The notes under the pieces were generated by a model. The model had not been told where the DNA came from. It saw nothing but the letters and a program-made list of their open reading frames with translations, and made no database searches. The translations under genes were made by a program, and so were the position numbers. Of a stretch of DNA of 64,000 nt, positions 43,494 through 54,500 are shown piece by piece; position 1 is the first letter of the stretch; every line of letters starts with the position of its first letter. The stretch is from Blastopirellula marina DSM 3645 (GTDB lineage Bacteria > Planctomycetota > Planctomycetia > Pirellulales > Pirellulaceae): positions 696,767 through 760,766 of the forward strand of contig NZ_CH672377.1 of the NCBI RefSeq assembly GCF_000153105.1. Direction: 5' to 3'.

Positions 43494-45181
43494 CGCGCCT
43501 CTCCAATTCCGAGTTGACGTTTGATGATTTCGGTGAGTTGTTCTTCCGACCGCTGGTCCGCTTCCGAGATGGCCGCCAGCACTCCGCTTTCATCCGATAC
43601 TTCCAGCACCAGCGGTTCGCTGTTGGCGACAGCGCCTTCGCCGCGACCGCGCCAGTCGCGGGCTTCGAGGGTGACGCTCAGACGATCTCCCTTTTCCAGC
43701 TTCAGCGCCGACAGCGGTAGTGCGAAGTCGCCGGAGTAAGGAAGCTGGTTCGCTTTCAGCGGCGAGTCGAGCATTTCATACGATTCTTCCGCCAGTTCCG
43801 CATCGCCGCGTTCGATTTTCAAACGCAGCTTTACCGACGCAACTCCATAGTCGTCGCTGGTGCGGAACGCGATCACCGGCGTCGCCGTTGGCAACACGAC
43901 GCGATGAATGGCGCTGGCGGCGATTTGCGGAGCACGATCATTTTTCAGGCGTAAATAGCCGCGAGGGACAAACTGCGGCGAGAGGCCATCTTCGTCTTGC
44001 ATTTCCAATTCAAATCGAATCGGCGCCGCAACGCTCGAGAACGGCGTTTCGCCGCTGGGCGATTTCCAGGCAAGTCGCTGCTGGTCGGCGGCGACCAACT
44101 CGATCGTTTCGGTCTCTGCGCCGATTGTTAAATGCAGCCGCGCCACGGCCAACGGCTTGCTGCTGGTCAGTTGCAGGTCAACCTGACTACCTTCCAAAAC
44201 GGCGCGCTGAAGTCCGCTCGCCGAGTCGTCGCTCTCGAGTCCGGCGGCATATTCCGGCGGCGTGACGGACATCTCGGTCTCGATCGTCGGCAACGGCATC
44301 ACTTCAATCCGCGCCGGATCGGTCCAGGCGTCTCCGAGCGAAATTTGATAGATCGCCGGCTCCATCAGACGAGGTAACGTCGCGATATAAGGGCCTTTCA
44401 GCTCACTGTCGCTGCTGGTTTCTTCCGGCAACAGGTCCAACGTCGTGGCGCCGCTCTTTCCCGAAAGAGAAAACTGGCCGCTCGGCGGCAAGACGCCGGA
44501 GGCATGCACTTGAACGTCAAACGGCTGTCCAAATCCGATCTTCACCACGGTTTTGGCGGCCTCGGCAGGGTCCACATCGACGCCGCCGATGCGAAGCGAC
44601 TCAATCGTCGTCTTGGTCGGGTAATGGTCGTCGCTCAGCGCCAGCCGTTTCATAAAGGTCATCATGTGACGCGGCGCAATCGCGACCGCGCCGATCGCAA
44701 TGACCAGGATGATGATCGCCCAGATGGCGCGGCGACGCAGCGGGCTACTGTCGAATCCGTCGAACACGTCAATGTCGCCGCCGAGGTCGGCCACGTAGTC
44801 AATCACGGCCGATTCCAGCTCGGGCGAGCCCCACTTGGCGGCGTCCGGCGTTTCAAATTGCAGCGCGCCGACCAGATCACTTTCGATCCCGTGACGGCGT
44901 TCGACCATCATCGCCATATCGAGCATCGTTTCGCGATTGCCGAGCCATGGCGCGGCGAAGCGGCGCCAGGCCCAGATCAACGTCATCGCGGCGATCCCCA
45001 TGACGATCACGCGCTGGACAACGTTCATCTCCAGCGCCCGATCGAGTCCAAATAGGATCAACAGCGCCAACAGCAAGCTGCCGACGATGACGGCCAGCGC
45101 ACTACCTAGGCGAACGCTCCGGCGCGCCTGTCGCAGCTTTTGCAATTGCCAACGAAGTTGATTTAGTTTGCTGCGGGTCAT
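43490..45181 (-). CDS. Membrane protein with large exported region (DUF4175-like)
   Basis: A 563-residue protein with two N-terminal membrane helices (about 26-45 and 52-68) and a third near 152-172 (IWAIIILVIAIGAVAI). A short conserved patch reading MLDMAMMVERRHG near 87-99 recalls DUF4175-type proteins. The remaining ~390 residues are exported and beta-rich with several PEYAAG- and VMPLPTIETEM-like strands. It overlaps both neighbours by four bases (ATGA), giving tight translational coupling with the VWA protein upstream and the coiled-coil protein downstream. Function unknown. Confidence 0.65.
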   Translation of the reverse strand: MTRSKLNQLRWQLQKLRQARRSVRLGSALAVIVGSLLLALLILFGLDRALEMNVVQRVIVMGIAAMTLIWAWRRFAAPWLGNRETMLDMAMMVERRHGIESDLVGALQFETPDAAKWGSPELESAVIDYVADLGGDIDVFDGFDSSPLRRRAIWAIIILVIAIGAVAIAPRHMMTFMKRLALSDDHYPTKTTIESLRIGGVDVDPAEAAKTVVKIGFGQPFDVQVHASGVLPPSGQFSLSGKSGATTLDLLPEETSSDSELKGPYIATLPRLMEPAIYQISLGDAWTDPARIEVMPLPTIETEMSVTPPEYAAGLESDDSASGLQRAVLEGSQVDLQLTSSKPLAVARLHLTIGAETETIELVAADQQRLAWKSPSGETPFSSVAAPIRFELEMQDEDGLSPQFVPRGYLRLKNDRAPQIAASAIHRVVLPTATPVIAFRTSDDYGVASVKLRLKIERGDAELAEESYEMLDSPLKANQLPYSGDFALPLSALKLEKGDRLSVTLEARDWRGRGEGAVANSEPLVLEVSDESGVLAAISEADQRSEEQLTEIIKRQLGIGEAR

Positions 45182-47670
45182 GCCAAATTCGCTCTCTTCC
45201 GCGAGTACCATTCGCCAAGCATCAGGCCGACCAACAAGACGAACCAGAGCGGCGTCCCCCAGAGCGGTTCGTTGCGGGTCACTTCTTCGCGAACATCCTT
45301 CAATTCAATTTTGTCGAGCAGCGAGTCAATCTCTTGCAACTCCACCGCAATTCCGCCGGACTGCTGGGCAATATCATTTTGCAGACTTACATTGCGAACG
45401 GCGCTGCGCAACTCGGCCGACGCGCCGGTCGCCTGAAAACGGACCTCGCTGACCTTGTCGGTCACCGGGTCTTTGACACGGACCACATATTGCCCTTGCC
45501 GACTGACGGGAACACGGATCTCAAAGCGGCCTGTCCGTAATTCTGGAATCGTGATCTCGCGAGGCAACATGGCGCGGCCCGAATCGTCCGGCGTTTCCAG
45601 TTCGCCCTGCAGCGCTCCGCCAGCCAAAGTAGCTGCCGACAGCGGCTCAAAGTTTTCATCGTACGCTTCGACCGAGATCAACGCTTTTTCATCGACCAGA
45701 TACTGATCCCGTTCGGCTCGCACCACAAATCGCTTTTGAGCGCCCAACGCATGGCTCAGCCCCAGTCGATTGATCAGCTGCGACCAGAACTGGCGATAAT
45801 ATTTTTCGCCGTGCATGCGACGTAGTCGCCACAATTCGTTGAAGCTGACATAGACGACTTCGCCGGCGCCATAGCGACGAATCGCAATCAACGGCTGCGG
45901 CGTCTTGCCGTCGGAGCACAGGTCAAACGGATGCTCGGCCAGGACAGTCGCTTGCGAGTGGACCCCTTGCACTGGCTGATACCAGGGAAGCTTGCCGAGT
46001 GATTTCCAGGCGGCGACGTTCTCACGGCGATCATTCGTATCGCCCAGTTGCATGAAGTCGGTTTGCAGTCCGAGCGGCGTCAGCCGCGGCTCAAACTCTT
46101 TGTCGTCGCGCAGCGCCATCGATCCGTCGACCTTCACCGGCAACATATCGGCCAGCGCCGTGCCATTGAGCTGTGACGGTCCAAAGCGAGGACCGGCGAT
46201 CACGACCAGCCCGCCCCCAAACTGCCCAACAAACTCTTTGGTCATTTCACAAAAACGATCACTAAGCGCCGCGGCAGGCATATCGCCGAGAAAGATCACG
46301 TCATTGGCGAAAAATTCGCTCCGCTGCGGAGTCAGCGTCGGCAAAAACAATTCGTTGTTCTGTCGCACTTTGGGATCGGCGGAACGGAGAAATGTACGAA
46401 AACCACGCATGCCGACCAAGCGATCCCGATGGAACACTTCTTTGACAAAGCGCCACTCCCAGGTCGGTTCATTCTCGACAAACATCAAACGAAGATAGTC
46501 GTCAATAATGTTCACCGCGCGAACCGACGTGTTGTTTTCCAGAGTCGCTTCGCCGATTTGCGGCGTGACTTCGGCGATAAAGGCAAAGCGGCCGGCCTGT
46601 TCCGGAGTGAACGGCATATCGATATACATCACGCTGGAATCGAGGGGCAACGTTTCGGTTCCGACGGTGATCCGCGACATCCCGGTCAGCGACTCTCCCT
46701 CCAGCGGTTCGGCATAGACGTTGACGTCAACCGTTTCGCCGGTCAGGCCTGATTGATTGACGCGCACGGCGATCGTGGCCCGCTCCGCTTTTTTCATCTT
46801 CGGAGGCGGCTGCACGTCGACCGCAATATCGACCGCCGAGTGGGAGCCTAGGCCGATCGTATAGATCGGAGCGCCGACTCGTTGGACCGGGCTCAGACCG
46901 CTGCGTGACTCGTTGAGCGGCGGGGCGCCTGCGTTTTGTGCGAAGTCGCTAAAGAGCAGGACGCTCGCCAAGCGGCTGGTGCGATGCTGCGTCGATAGAT
47001 CATGCAGCATATCGCCCAGTGCAGTGACGCGGCCCTCGGTCGTTAACTCGATCGCGGCGTCCGCAAGCTCCGTCGCGTCCGACTTCTCGTCTGCTCGCAA
47101 CAGACGGCGCAGACGGCTGGTGTTTTGACCGTCGAAAATAAAGGGCTCGATCTGAACTCCCCGCTCTGCGGCCAGTCGAGTCAGCAGATTGCCGTCGGGG
47201 TTTTGCAGATAGGCCTGCAACCATTGGGCGCGTGAGGCGACCGCAGACTCGGAAGTCCCCAGCGCTGCAGAACTCCCTTGCGTCTGAAGTCCTACAACGG
47301 CGGCCAGCGCCTCACGCGTTTCGGGCAGCAAGTCGTCCGCGATCGTCATGCTTTCCGTTCCGTCGAATACGGCGTACACGACAGGCTCCGGGTCATTGGT
47401 CGCGGTGACTTGCAAAATGGGATCGGCCAAAGTAAAGATCAGTAGCGCCAACAGCAAGCCGCGCGCTGCGCCCAGCGAACAGCGAGCCCATCCGCTCAAA
47501 CGAGGATGAAACTTGGCGTAAAACCACAACGACGCCGCAAACGCCGCGGCGCAGCCTAGGATTACCCAAAAGGCGTTGCCGCTGGCCCATGGCGCCGCTA
47601 GCGAAACTTGCACGTGGTCGATCGACGACGCGTTACGAATGTTCAATAGCCAGCCGAGCGTTTCGGTCAT
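45178..47670 (-). CDS. Membrane VWA/glutamine-amidotransferase-like protein
   Basis: An 830-residue protein with two N-terminal membrane helices (about 33-52 and 68-87) and one at the C-terminus (WFVLLVGLMLGEWYSRKR). Between them is a VWA-like domain whose MIDAS-type motif reads DGTESM near residue 107, then a class I glutamine-amidotransferase-like domain near 390-530 (FFANDVIFLGDMPAAAL, then FGGGLVVIAGPRFGPSQL), without the catalytic cysteine I would expect. Planctomycete relatives of this type are often found next to BatA. It directly abuts the BatA-like gene upstream (stop immediately followed by ATG). Confidence 0.7.
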   Translation of the reverse strand: MTETLGWLLNIRNASSIDHVQVSLAAPWASGNAFWVILGCAAAFAASLWFYAKFHPRLSGWARCSLGAARGLLLALLIFTLADPILQVTATNDPEPVVYAVFDGTESMTIADDLLPETREALAAVVGLQTQGSSAALGTSESAVASRAQWLQAYLQNPDGNLLTRLAAERGVQIEPFIFDGQNTSRLRRLLRADEKSDATELADAAIELTTEGRVTALGDMLHDLSTQHRTSRLASVLLFSDFAQNAGAPPLNESRSGLSPVQRVGAPIYTIGLGSHSAVDIAVDVQPPPKMKKAERATIAVRVNQSGLTGETVDVNVYAEPLEGESLTGMSRITVGTETLPLDSSVMYIDMPFTPEQAGRFAFIAEVTPQIGEATLENNTSVRAVNIIDDYLRLMFVENEPTWEWRFVKEVFHRDRLVGMRGFRTFLRSADPKVRQNNELFLPTLTPQRSEFFANDVIFLGDMPAAALSDRFCEMTKEFVGQFGGGLVVIAGPRFGPSQLNGTALADMLPVKVDGSMALRDDKEFEPRLTPLGLQTDFMQLGDTNDRRENVAAWKSLGKLPWYQPVQGVHSQATVLAEHPFDLCSDGKTPQPLIAIRRYGAGEVVYVSFNELWRLRRMHGEKYYRQFWSQLINRLGLSHALGAQKRFVVRAERDQYLVDEKALISVEAYDENFEPLSAATLAGGALQGELETPDDSGRAMLPREITIPELRTGRFEIRVPVSRQGQYVVRVKDPVTDKVSEVRFQATGASAELRSAVRNVSLQNDIAQQSGGIAVELQEIDSLLDKIELKDVREEVTRNEPLWGTPLWFVLLVGLMLGEWYSRKRANLA

Positions 47671-50202
47671 CTAGGAACGAGCCTCCTCGGATAGCGGGGT
47701 CGCGTCGGTCGCAGCCGAGCGTGAAAAGATCCGATCGACCCAGCCTGGCCGCGCGATCAACAGCATCTCGATCAGCAGACAACCGAGCGCCAGAGCAATC
47801 AGGTATTTCCACCAGTCTTGGCCTCGAATCTGGGCGCCGGCCAGACTGATGACTTCCCCCGAAGCGATCCATTTCAGTTTTTCATCAAGTCCGCGCGACT
47901 CAAAATCTTCACGCGTTAAACGATCAATCTGCGACTCAGCCGCATGCGGCTGCACGGCCAGGATCAACGTCTGCGGCGGTTCTGGGGAAAGGGTCGGATC
48001 GCTGCTGAGTTGTCGCTCGCTGACTTTCAATTGATACTCGCCGCCGCGCAGCAATTGCGGCACGGTCACGCCGCGAGTTTGATCGTCCAAAAAGCCGATC
48101 GGCAGTTCTTCCGAACCGTCGACGCCGGGGCGAGTCAATTCGACCATCGTCGTCGTCGACGCCGATTCCAGCGGCAACGATACTTCCGCGAGCGCCGAAA
48201 AATTTCGCTGCGGCAGCGTTGTCTCCAGCATTCCCCGCAACAAGCGATCAAAGATCAACACGGCGTTGGTGCGCGGCAAAGTATTCCACAGGTTATCAAT
48301 GCCGGTCGAAACCAGCAGAACGCGGCCATCGCCGATTTGGCGTTCCACCAGAAACGGCAGATCATTGTCGAACCGGGCCAAGACGCGCGGCAAGTTGCGC
48401 CGATCGAACGGCGTCTCTGGGCTCTCGGTCGAATCGTCGGCTGCTGTTTCCGCGACTTCGCTCTCCGCCGTTTCTTTCTCTGTGACTTGCGCAAGTCGGG
48501 TCGTACGCGTGACGTCATTGCGCCAGAGGAGCCAGCGATCGGTCGTCATATCGTCGTCGTTGACCGGTTCGCCCGCTTTGGCGCGCGTCGCTTTTTCGAC
48601 CGCCGCCATCGTCGTCTCATCGACGCGCGGAGTGATGGATTTGAAAAAGAGAGGCTCGGCATAGAGATCAAGCAACTGCGAGTCGGATAGCCCCGAGAGT
48701 TGAAAGTAAGCGTTGTCTTTCATGCTGTCATACGACAAGCGGAACGGTTCTAAGCGATCCACGTTGGCGTCTAGCGAAACGCCAAACGGAATCGGGTCGA
48801 GCGGCGCCGGTAATACTCCCGCCCCCTCGCGCCACGCAACTTGCGTCCAACGCGCCGGATCAAATTCTCCACCAGCCGTGATGACGAGTTGCCCTCCCTG
48901 ATTCACAAATTCGGTCAGCACGTCGACGGCGAACTCCGGCGGCTCGGCGATTCCGCCCAACACCGCCAGGCGCGCGTCTTCTAACAGCGCCCGTAAACTG
49001 GGAGCATCCAAGTCTTCCAGCCGACGATGGCGGACCTGAATCAATTGACGTTGCTCTTCGCGGCGACTTGTGACCGGCGCCAGCAACCGACGCAGCGCCC
49101 AGGTTTCGCCATAACGATTGCGACGGGGATCTTCGTCCGTTTCTGAGATCGAATCGAGGAAGACGACCGGCAGGGCCGCGACGACTGATGCGACAATCGT
49201 ACGCGAGTCGTCGGCCGGCAAGCGATCAGGCGGAAGCGAAACTTCGACCGCGACCGACGTCGACTGACCCGGTTCAATCGCCATTCCGTCAAACAGATAT
49301 TCAAACGTTAGCTCGCGCTCTCCGTTGGGCTCGAGCGAAATCATCTGCGAGTCAACTTCTTCTCCGTTGACGCGAAAGACGACCGGCACGTCTTCTCGAG
49401 CGGATGTGCCGGCATGCGCGACGCGGACCACAAACGTCGACGGAGTATCGACGTCGGCTAGCGCGTCTTGAAGTTCAAAGCCTGAGATCCAACTATTGGT
49501 CGCATCGTGCGTACCGACCTCGACCACTTGCAGCGACGGAAACTGTTCCCATTGGGCAGGCGATCGCAAGTCTTCCCAGGCGCCCGCTTGTTGATCGGTA
49601 AAGAAAATCGCCCGCGGTGAAAGTTGCGGCGTGCGCGCGGCGGCGACCGCGATTTGATTGCCGACGGCGATGACATCCGCCGCGCGATCGGTCGGGTCAA
49701 TCGCCGAGACAGCGGCGGCGGCGTCTTCGCGCGTTCGATAAGGGTCCACGGCCGGCGTGCGGGTTGATCCGCAAGCGGCGATCACGCTGATGCGACTGCC
49801 GGGCGGAAGCTGATCAAGAAACTCGATCGCTTGACGTTTTGCTTCGTCGAGCAAGGTTCCGTCGAGCGATTCGATCCCCATGCTCATGCTGTTGTCGATC
49901 GCCAGCACCGCATGCAGCGGCTGAGACGCGTCAAAATCAGCTGCACCGACCGAGAGAAAAGGACGTGCGAGCGCCAGTCCAAACAACAAGACGGCGGCGG
50001 TGCGCAAGATCATCAGCAGGATATCTCGCAGTTGCAAAATGCGGCGATTGCGTTTCATCGCTTGCTGCAAAAAGTCCATCGCTCCCCAGTGCACCGTGCG
50101 AAATCGGCGACGATTCATCAAGTGAATGATGATCGGCCCCGCTGCGCACATCAGTCCCGCGATCGCGAAACCGCTTGCCGTGAGTGAAGGGAGAAAGTTC
50201 AT
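47671..50202 (-). CDS. BatA-like membrane protein with VWA domain
   Basis: An 843-residue protein beginning with the BatA/aerotolerance N-terminal membrane module: a helix at about 7-28, then PIIIHLMNRRRFRTVHWGAMDFL and a second helix near 60-80. A VWA domain follows with the MIDAS D-N-S-M-S near residue 103 (LAIDNSMSMG). Residues ~400-470 look like an amidotransferase-type fold (LAVLGGIAEPPEF, then GGQLVITAGG), and a membrane helix near the C-terminus (WKYLIALALGCLLIEML) closes the protein. ATG at 50202 is chosen over a TTG six codons upstream. Confidence 0.8.
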   Translation of the reverse strand: MNFLPSLTASGFAIAGLMCAAGPIIIHLMNRRRFRTVHWGAMDFLQQAMKRNRRILQLRDILLMILRTAAVLLFGLALARPFLSVGAADFDASQPLHAVLAIDNSMSMGIESLDGTLLDEAKRQAIEFLDQLPPGSRISVIAACGSTRTPAVDPYRTREDAAAAVSAIDPTDRAADVIAVGNQIAVAAARTPQLSPRAIFFTDQQAGAWEDLRSPAQWEQFPSLQVVEVGTHDATNSWISGFELQDALADVDTPSTFVVRVAHAGTSAREDVPVVFRVNGEEVDSQMISLEPNGERELTFEYLFDGMAIEPGQSTSVAVEVSLPPDRLPADDSRTIVASVVAALPVVFLDSISETDEDPRRNRYGETWALRRLLAPVTSRREEQRQLIQVRHRRLEDLDAPSLRALLEDARLAVLGGIAEPPEFAVDVLTEFVNQGGQLVITAGGEFDPARWTQVAWREGAGVLPAPLDPIPFGVSLDANVDRLEPFRLSYDSMKDNAYFQLSGLSDSQLLDLYAEPLFFKSITPRVDETTMAAVEKATRAKAGEPVNDDDMTTDRWLLWRNDVTRTTRLAQVTEKETAESEVAETAADDSTESPETPFDRRNLPRVLARFDNDLPFLVERQIGDGRVLLVSTGIDNLWNTLPRTNAVLIFDRLLRGMLETTLPQRNFSALAEVSLPLESASTTTMVELTRPGVDGSEELPIGFLDDQTRGVTVPQLLRGGEYQLKVSERQLSSDPTLSPEPPQTLILAVQPHAAESQIDRLTREDFESRGLDEKLKWIASGEVISLAGAQIRGQDWWKYLIALALGCLLIEMLLIARPGWVDRIFSRSAATDATPLSEEARS

Positions 50203-50237
50203 CAGCGCCGCCTGTGACAAGCCAAAGGAGAGAAGTG

Positions 50238-51398
50238 CTAGTTCGAGTTAAACTGCTGTGACAAGCCTTCAATGCGGCCTTCTTGCAGAATCGGCAAATA
50301 GCGATTCGGCATCGCCAAGATAAAACAACCCACCGCGGTTCCGTACAGGTCGCTGGGCATGCCGCCCAGATGGGCCCCGGCGCCCCATTTGCCATGCTCG
50401 CGAGGAATATCGGCCCGCAGGATCTGACTGCCGACGACACGATCACGAAGAATCGGGTATGACTTTTTCCAGTCATCGCCCCCGACCTGATACAAGGCCT
50501 GACCGACATAGTACATCGTGTAGGCGTCAAACGGCAGCTTGCCGTTGTGACGTTCTTCTTTGCCTTTCAGTTCTTCGATCTTGATGTTGATGATGTCCAG
50601 ATTTTTGCGAATTCGCCAATCGTCGTATTGGCCAAACTCCTGCAGGCAAACGACTCCGGCGGCGGCCATCGCGGTCGACGACTTTCCGCCGTTGCGCGAG
50701 TAGGTGAACTGACCGGCTCGCTTCATTTGTTCGGTTTCTGGAGAGTTGCGTGAGATTCCTTCCGGCTCGTAGTGGTCACGCACGCTCGCGATCGCCATCT
50801 GAATCACCTCGGGTGGAACCTCCAAGCCGCTATCAACAGCGCTGCGCAGCGCTTTGGCTTGCATCACGGCCAGGCTCAAATCGTGACCATGGTCTTGCCG
50901 ACGAGCACGATAATCCCAACCCCCATCTTCGCATTGCGTATTGGCGATCAGCTTTAGCGAGCGATCGAGCACCGAGTTGATCCGAGGATCGCCGGTCATA
51001 CCGTGAGCCTGACCAAGCACGAAAGTCGCCAGCCCATGGTTGTACATATCGCGCTGTGCGTCGGCGACATTCAATAGCCCCGACGGTTTGGCGTTGGTCA
51101 GCAGATATTCGACCGCGCGCTCGACGGTACGGCCATACTTGCCGCGACCGGGCGCATGTCCATCGGCCAGAAAGGCCAACGCTCCCATCCCTACCAGTCC
51201 CAGATCGTCCGATTCCCAGTTTCCTCTCGGACCTTGGTTCTTGGCCAACCAGTCCAGACCGCGCTCGAGCGCGGCTTCGCTCTCTGGCGTCATTTCCCAT
51301 TCCCCTTGCGCGGCGGCAAACTGAGGAGTGGTCGCCAGGCTGATTACGACAATGAGCCAACCAGCGAAACGCGGGGGTGAGATGGGATAAGCTCGCAC
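50238..51398 (-). CDS. Exported terpenoid-cyclase-fold protein
   Basis: A 386-residue protein with a signal peptide (residues 1-30; cleavage near FAAA/QGE). The rest is an alpha-alpha barrel made of prenyltransferase/squalene-oxidase-type repeats, with QW-like elements (GLDWLAKNQGPRGNW, NTQCEDGGWDYRAR). The DxDD acid motif of hopene cyclases is missing and the protein is exported, so it is unlikely to be a cyclase. Planctomycetes have many such secreted proteins, perhaps ligand binders. Translation begins at GTG (51398). It lies 36 bases before the BatA-like gene and may open the operon. Confidence 0.75.
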   Translation of the reverse strand: MRAYPISPPRFAGWLIVVISLATTPQFAAAQGEWEMTPESEAALERGLDWLAKNQGPRGNWESDDLGLVGMGALAFLADGHAPGRGKYGRTVERAVEYLLTNAKPSGLLNVADAQRDMYNHGLATFVLGQAHGMTGDPRINSVLDRSLKLIANTQCEDGGWDYRARRQDHGHDLSLAVMQAKALRSAVDSGLEVPPEVIQMAIASVRDHYEPEGISRNSPETEQMKRAGQFTYSRNGGKSSTAMAAAGVVCLQEFGQYDDWRIRKNLDIINIKIEELKGKEERHNGKLPFDAYTMYYVGQALYQVGGDDWKKSYPILRDRVVGSQILRADIPREHGKWGAGAHLGGMPSDLYGTAVGCFILAMPNRYLPILQEGRIEGLSQQFNSN

Positions 51399-51514
51399 GA
51401 CAAGTCCAACAATCAGGAAAAAATAGCTCTTTCCATGGTATGTAAGGACATCGCCGAATCGTTACGGAGAATTTTGGACTTCAGGACCGATTCGCCGAAA
51501 ATCGCCTGATCGAC

Positions 51515-54500
51515 CTACTGAATCGTTAAATCCCTCACCAAGATCTTGCCGCGCCCCTGCAACGAGATCTGCACGAGATCGCCTGCCTGACGATTGGGGG
51601 GCAAGTTGACCGAGATTTTGGCGAGCTCCCCTTCTTCTGGCATCGCACCGTCGAACAACGTTTCCTGTCCGCAGCGAACCGAAACATGAACCGCTCCGCT
51701 CCCCTTGCTGCGATCGACCGTCAGGAAAACAAGCTTTCCGTCTCCCGCCGGATGGATCAATGTTGTTTCATTCGATGGATGCAGGCCTAGCTGAAACTCC
51801 AGCTTGCCATCTTGCTCGACGATCGTCGCGCCGCCGCTGGTTTCGAGTGTCGCGATTCGCCAGTCAGGAAAACGCCCAGCCCAAGCGGCGGCGAAAGTGG
51901 GGTAGAGCGGTTTGGCCGCCGCGAGCGGTTGATACTCGCCGAGGGCTAGCGGCGCCTCGCCGGGTTCCAAACGATGCAGCCGAATATCGAGATCACGCAC
52001 CTCCGGCCGAAAGCTGACGTAGGCGCCTTGCGGATGGATGAGCAGTTTGCCGAGTTGAGGATCTTTGGCCGACAATTTCGCCAGCGGAACGCCTGACAGC
52101 AACTCGCCGGTCTCAAGCGAGAGCCAACGAATCCAAGGTGTGATTTGCTTGTCGCCGCTGCGCCGCCCGCTACTCGCGATTTCGACGAGATAGGATCCCG
52201 CGATGGCCGCCGAGTAAACTTGCCAGTCATCGCTGCGGCGCCAGACGACGCCTCCATCATCGGTGGAGAGCGCGACGGCGCCGTGATGCTCTAAGTAGAT
52301 CAGCTTTCCCTCGGCAGTCCCCACGCACCGTTCCAGGTCGGGGGCAAATTCCGACCAAAGCAAGCGCCCTGTAGCGATGTCGATACAGTCAATCGACAAG
52401 GCGCCTGGCTGTCGTACGATTACGCGATTGTCAATCACGATCGGCGCCATCTCTTGCTGACGGACAAGATCGACGCGCGCGGAAGCTGGCGCCGACGTTT
52501 GCTTACGAACCCAACGGACTCCGCCCGACAAGTCGCATGCGAGGACAGCCCCGCCTAAGTCGGCGACGATCAAGTCGCCTGCGACCACCGCGGCGCACAG
52601 TCGACGTTCGCCCCACGACTGTCGCAGCCGAACCAGCGGATGTTTGCGCAGCGTCTCGCCGGTCTCGGCGTCGATGCGGGCCAGCTGAACTTGCCACAAA
52701 TTTTGCGAGTCTTCTTCGCCGACAATCGCGAACAGTTCGCCTTGGATCCACAGCGGATCCGAGAGAACCGGCGTTTCTCCTTCGGCGCGCCAGATCAGCT
52801 TTCCATCATCGCGGCGATAGCAATAAAGCTCGGGACGATTGGAATGCAGCAAGCGAACAAAGACGCGATCCCCCACGACGACGGGGCGCATCTCGGTCAA
52901 CTCCCAATTGTCGTGAGCGCGGGCGCGATGGCTGTCGATACGCGGCGTCTTCCAGACAATTTCGCCCGAGTCAGGTTTCAACTGCAGCAATTGAAAGCGA
53001 TTGCTAAGATAGATGCGATCGTCGTTCAGCGTCGCAGCTAACGTTTCGGCCGCCCAGTCGACGTCATTGGATCCATAGAGATTGTCGCGATCATTCGATC
53101 CTTCGCCGAAGTCCAACTGCAGACGGACGGCGTCCTGGATTTTCGGGTTGGTCGGCGCAAACTCGAGTTTGCTTTGCTCGATCGTCGATTCACGAGCGGC
53201 GCTCCAATTGGCCATTCCCGACGAGCGCCGTTGCTCGCCGAACTGCTTGATCGCCGAGGGAGAAAAGGACTCGCCGCCGATCGCGACCGCAGTCGTCAGT
53301 TCGTCGACATCCGGCGCGCCGATCATCGCGGTCGCCAGCGCCAAGCGAGCGCTTAACATCTCTTGGTCAATTGTCGACTGCTCGCCTCCCGCTTGTCGAT
53401 AATGCGCGATCGCTCTGGCGACTTGCCCTACGGCGAGCGCCTGATCTCCTAGCCATAAATGAGCTTCGGCCGCCGCTTGGGTACCATAAAATTGCAACGT
53501 GACTAGTTCTACCGCTTCCACATCGCCAGAGTGGATTTCGGAGCTGGCGCGAAGGCGCGCAACGTCCGAGAAATTGCGATTCATCTCGTCCCGCAATTCT
53601 GGGTTGCGACGCATCGCCATGGTGATCGCGGCAGGCAGCGAGAAATAGAGATCAGGATCTTCGCGATCGGGCGCCAATCCGCTGGCGCCATGCAGATTGA
53701 CGCTGTTGATAATTCGGCAAGCGTCGTCAAAGGCGTTGCTATCGACTGCGGCCGATAAGTCGGCGCTGACGTTGTACGCTTCTTTACTTAGCTCTTCTAG
53801 CAAAGGGGATCGATAGCGAGCGTCGATCGAAGGCCAGTCCCCTTCGACGCGAATATTCGCTTCGCGCGTCGCCGCCGTATAAACCCACGTCGGCAATTGG
53901 AAATCGCGTCGCAACCGGTAATCGTCTTGGCCAGCATACGCGCGCTGTTGGAGGCAAAGTTGGATTGCGCCGTCCCAATCGCGGTCGGCTAACTTTTGCA
54001 GCATCGCCTGCTGGATCACTCGCTCATCGACTAGATTCACGCGATCGCGCATATCGATCGGCAGCGCCAATATCGTGCTTCGCAGATCATCCGCCGTAAA
54101 GACGCGACCATCGGCATACGTCCGACCAACCAGGTTCGCCGCGTACGATTGGAAGAATTCGAAGAACTCTTTTTCGTTTTGGCCGGCGGGCCATGTTCGC
54201 ACCAAATAGGCGAACTTGCGCAGACGGTCGAGCGACGCTTCGAGCGAAGCTGGATCGTCTAGCGAGTCGGCGAGCTGCTTGAAAACATTCGGGTTATCGG
54301 TACCGGCGACAATGGCCTGCTGGGCGGCCGCCGCCATCCATGCTTTGAGCGGCACATCCGCCGGTCGCGCTGCGATCGTCTGCGTGATCCAGTCGATCGA
54401 ATGCTTGACTTCGGTCGGCGCCAACGCCAGCTTGTCGGCCGGGATATCGCCGGAGAGTAATTCGATGCGGCGAACAATCACTTTACGCAAACGGATCTTT

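Noticed and set aside
50238-51398. Reading the prenyltransferase-repeat protein as a hopene or squalene cyclase
   Set aside because: It is exported and lacks the DxDD acid motif, so only the fold, not the activity, is supported.
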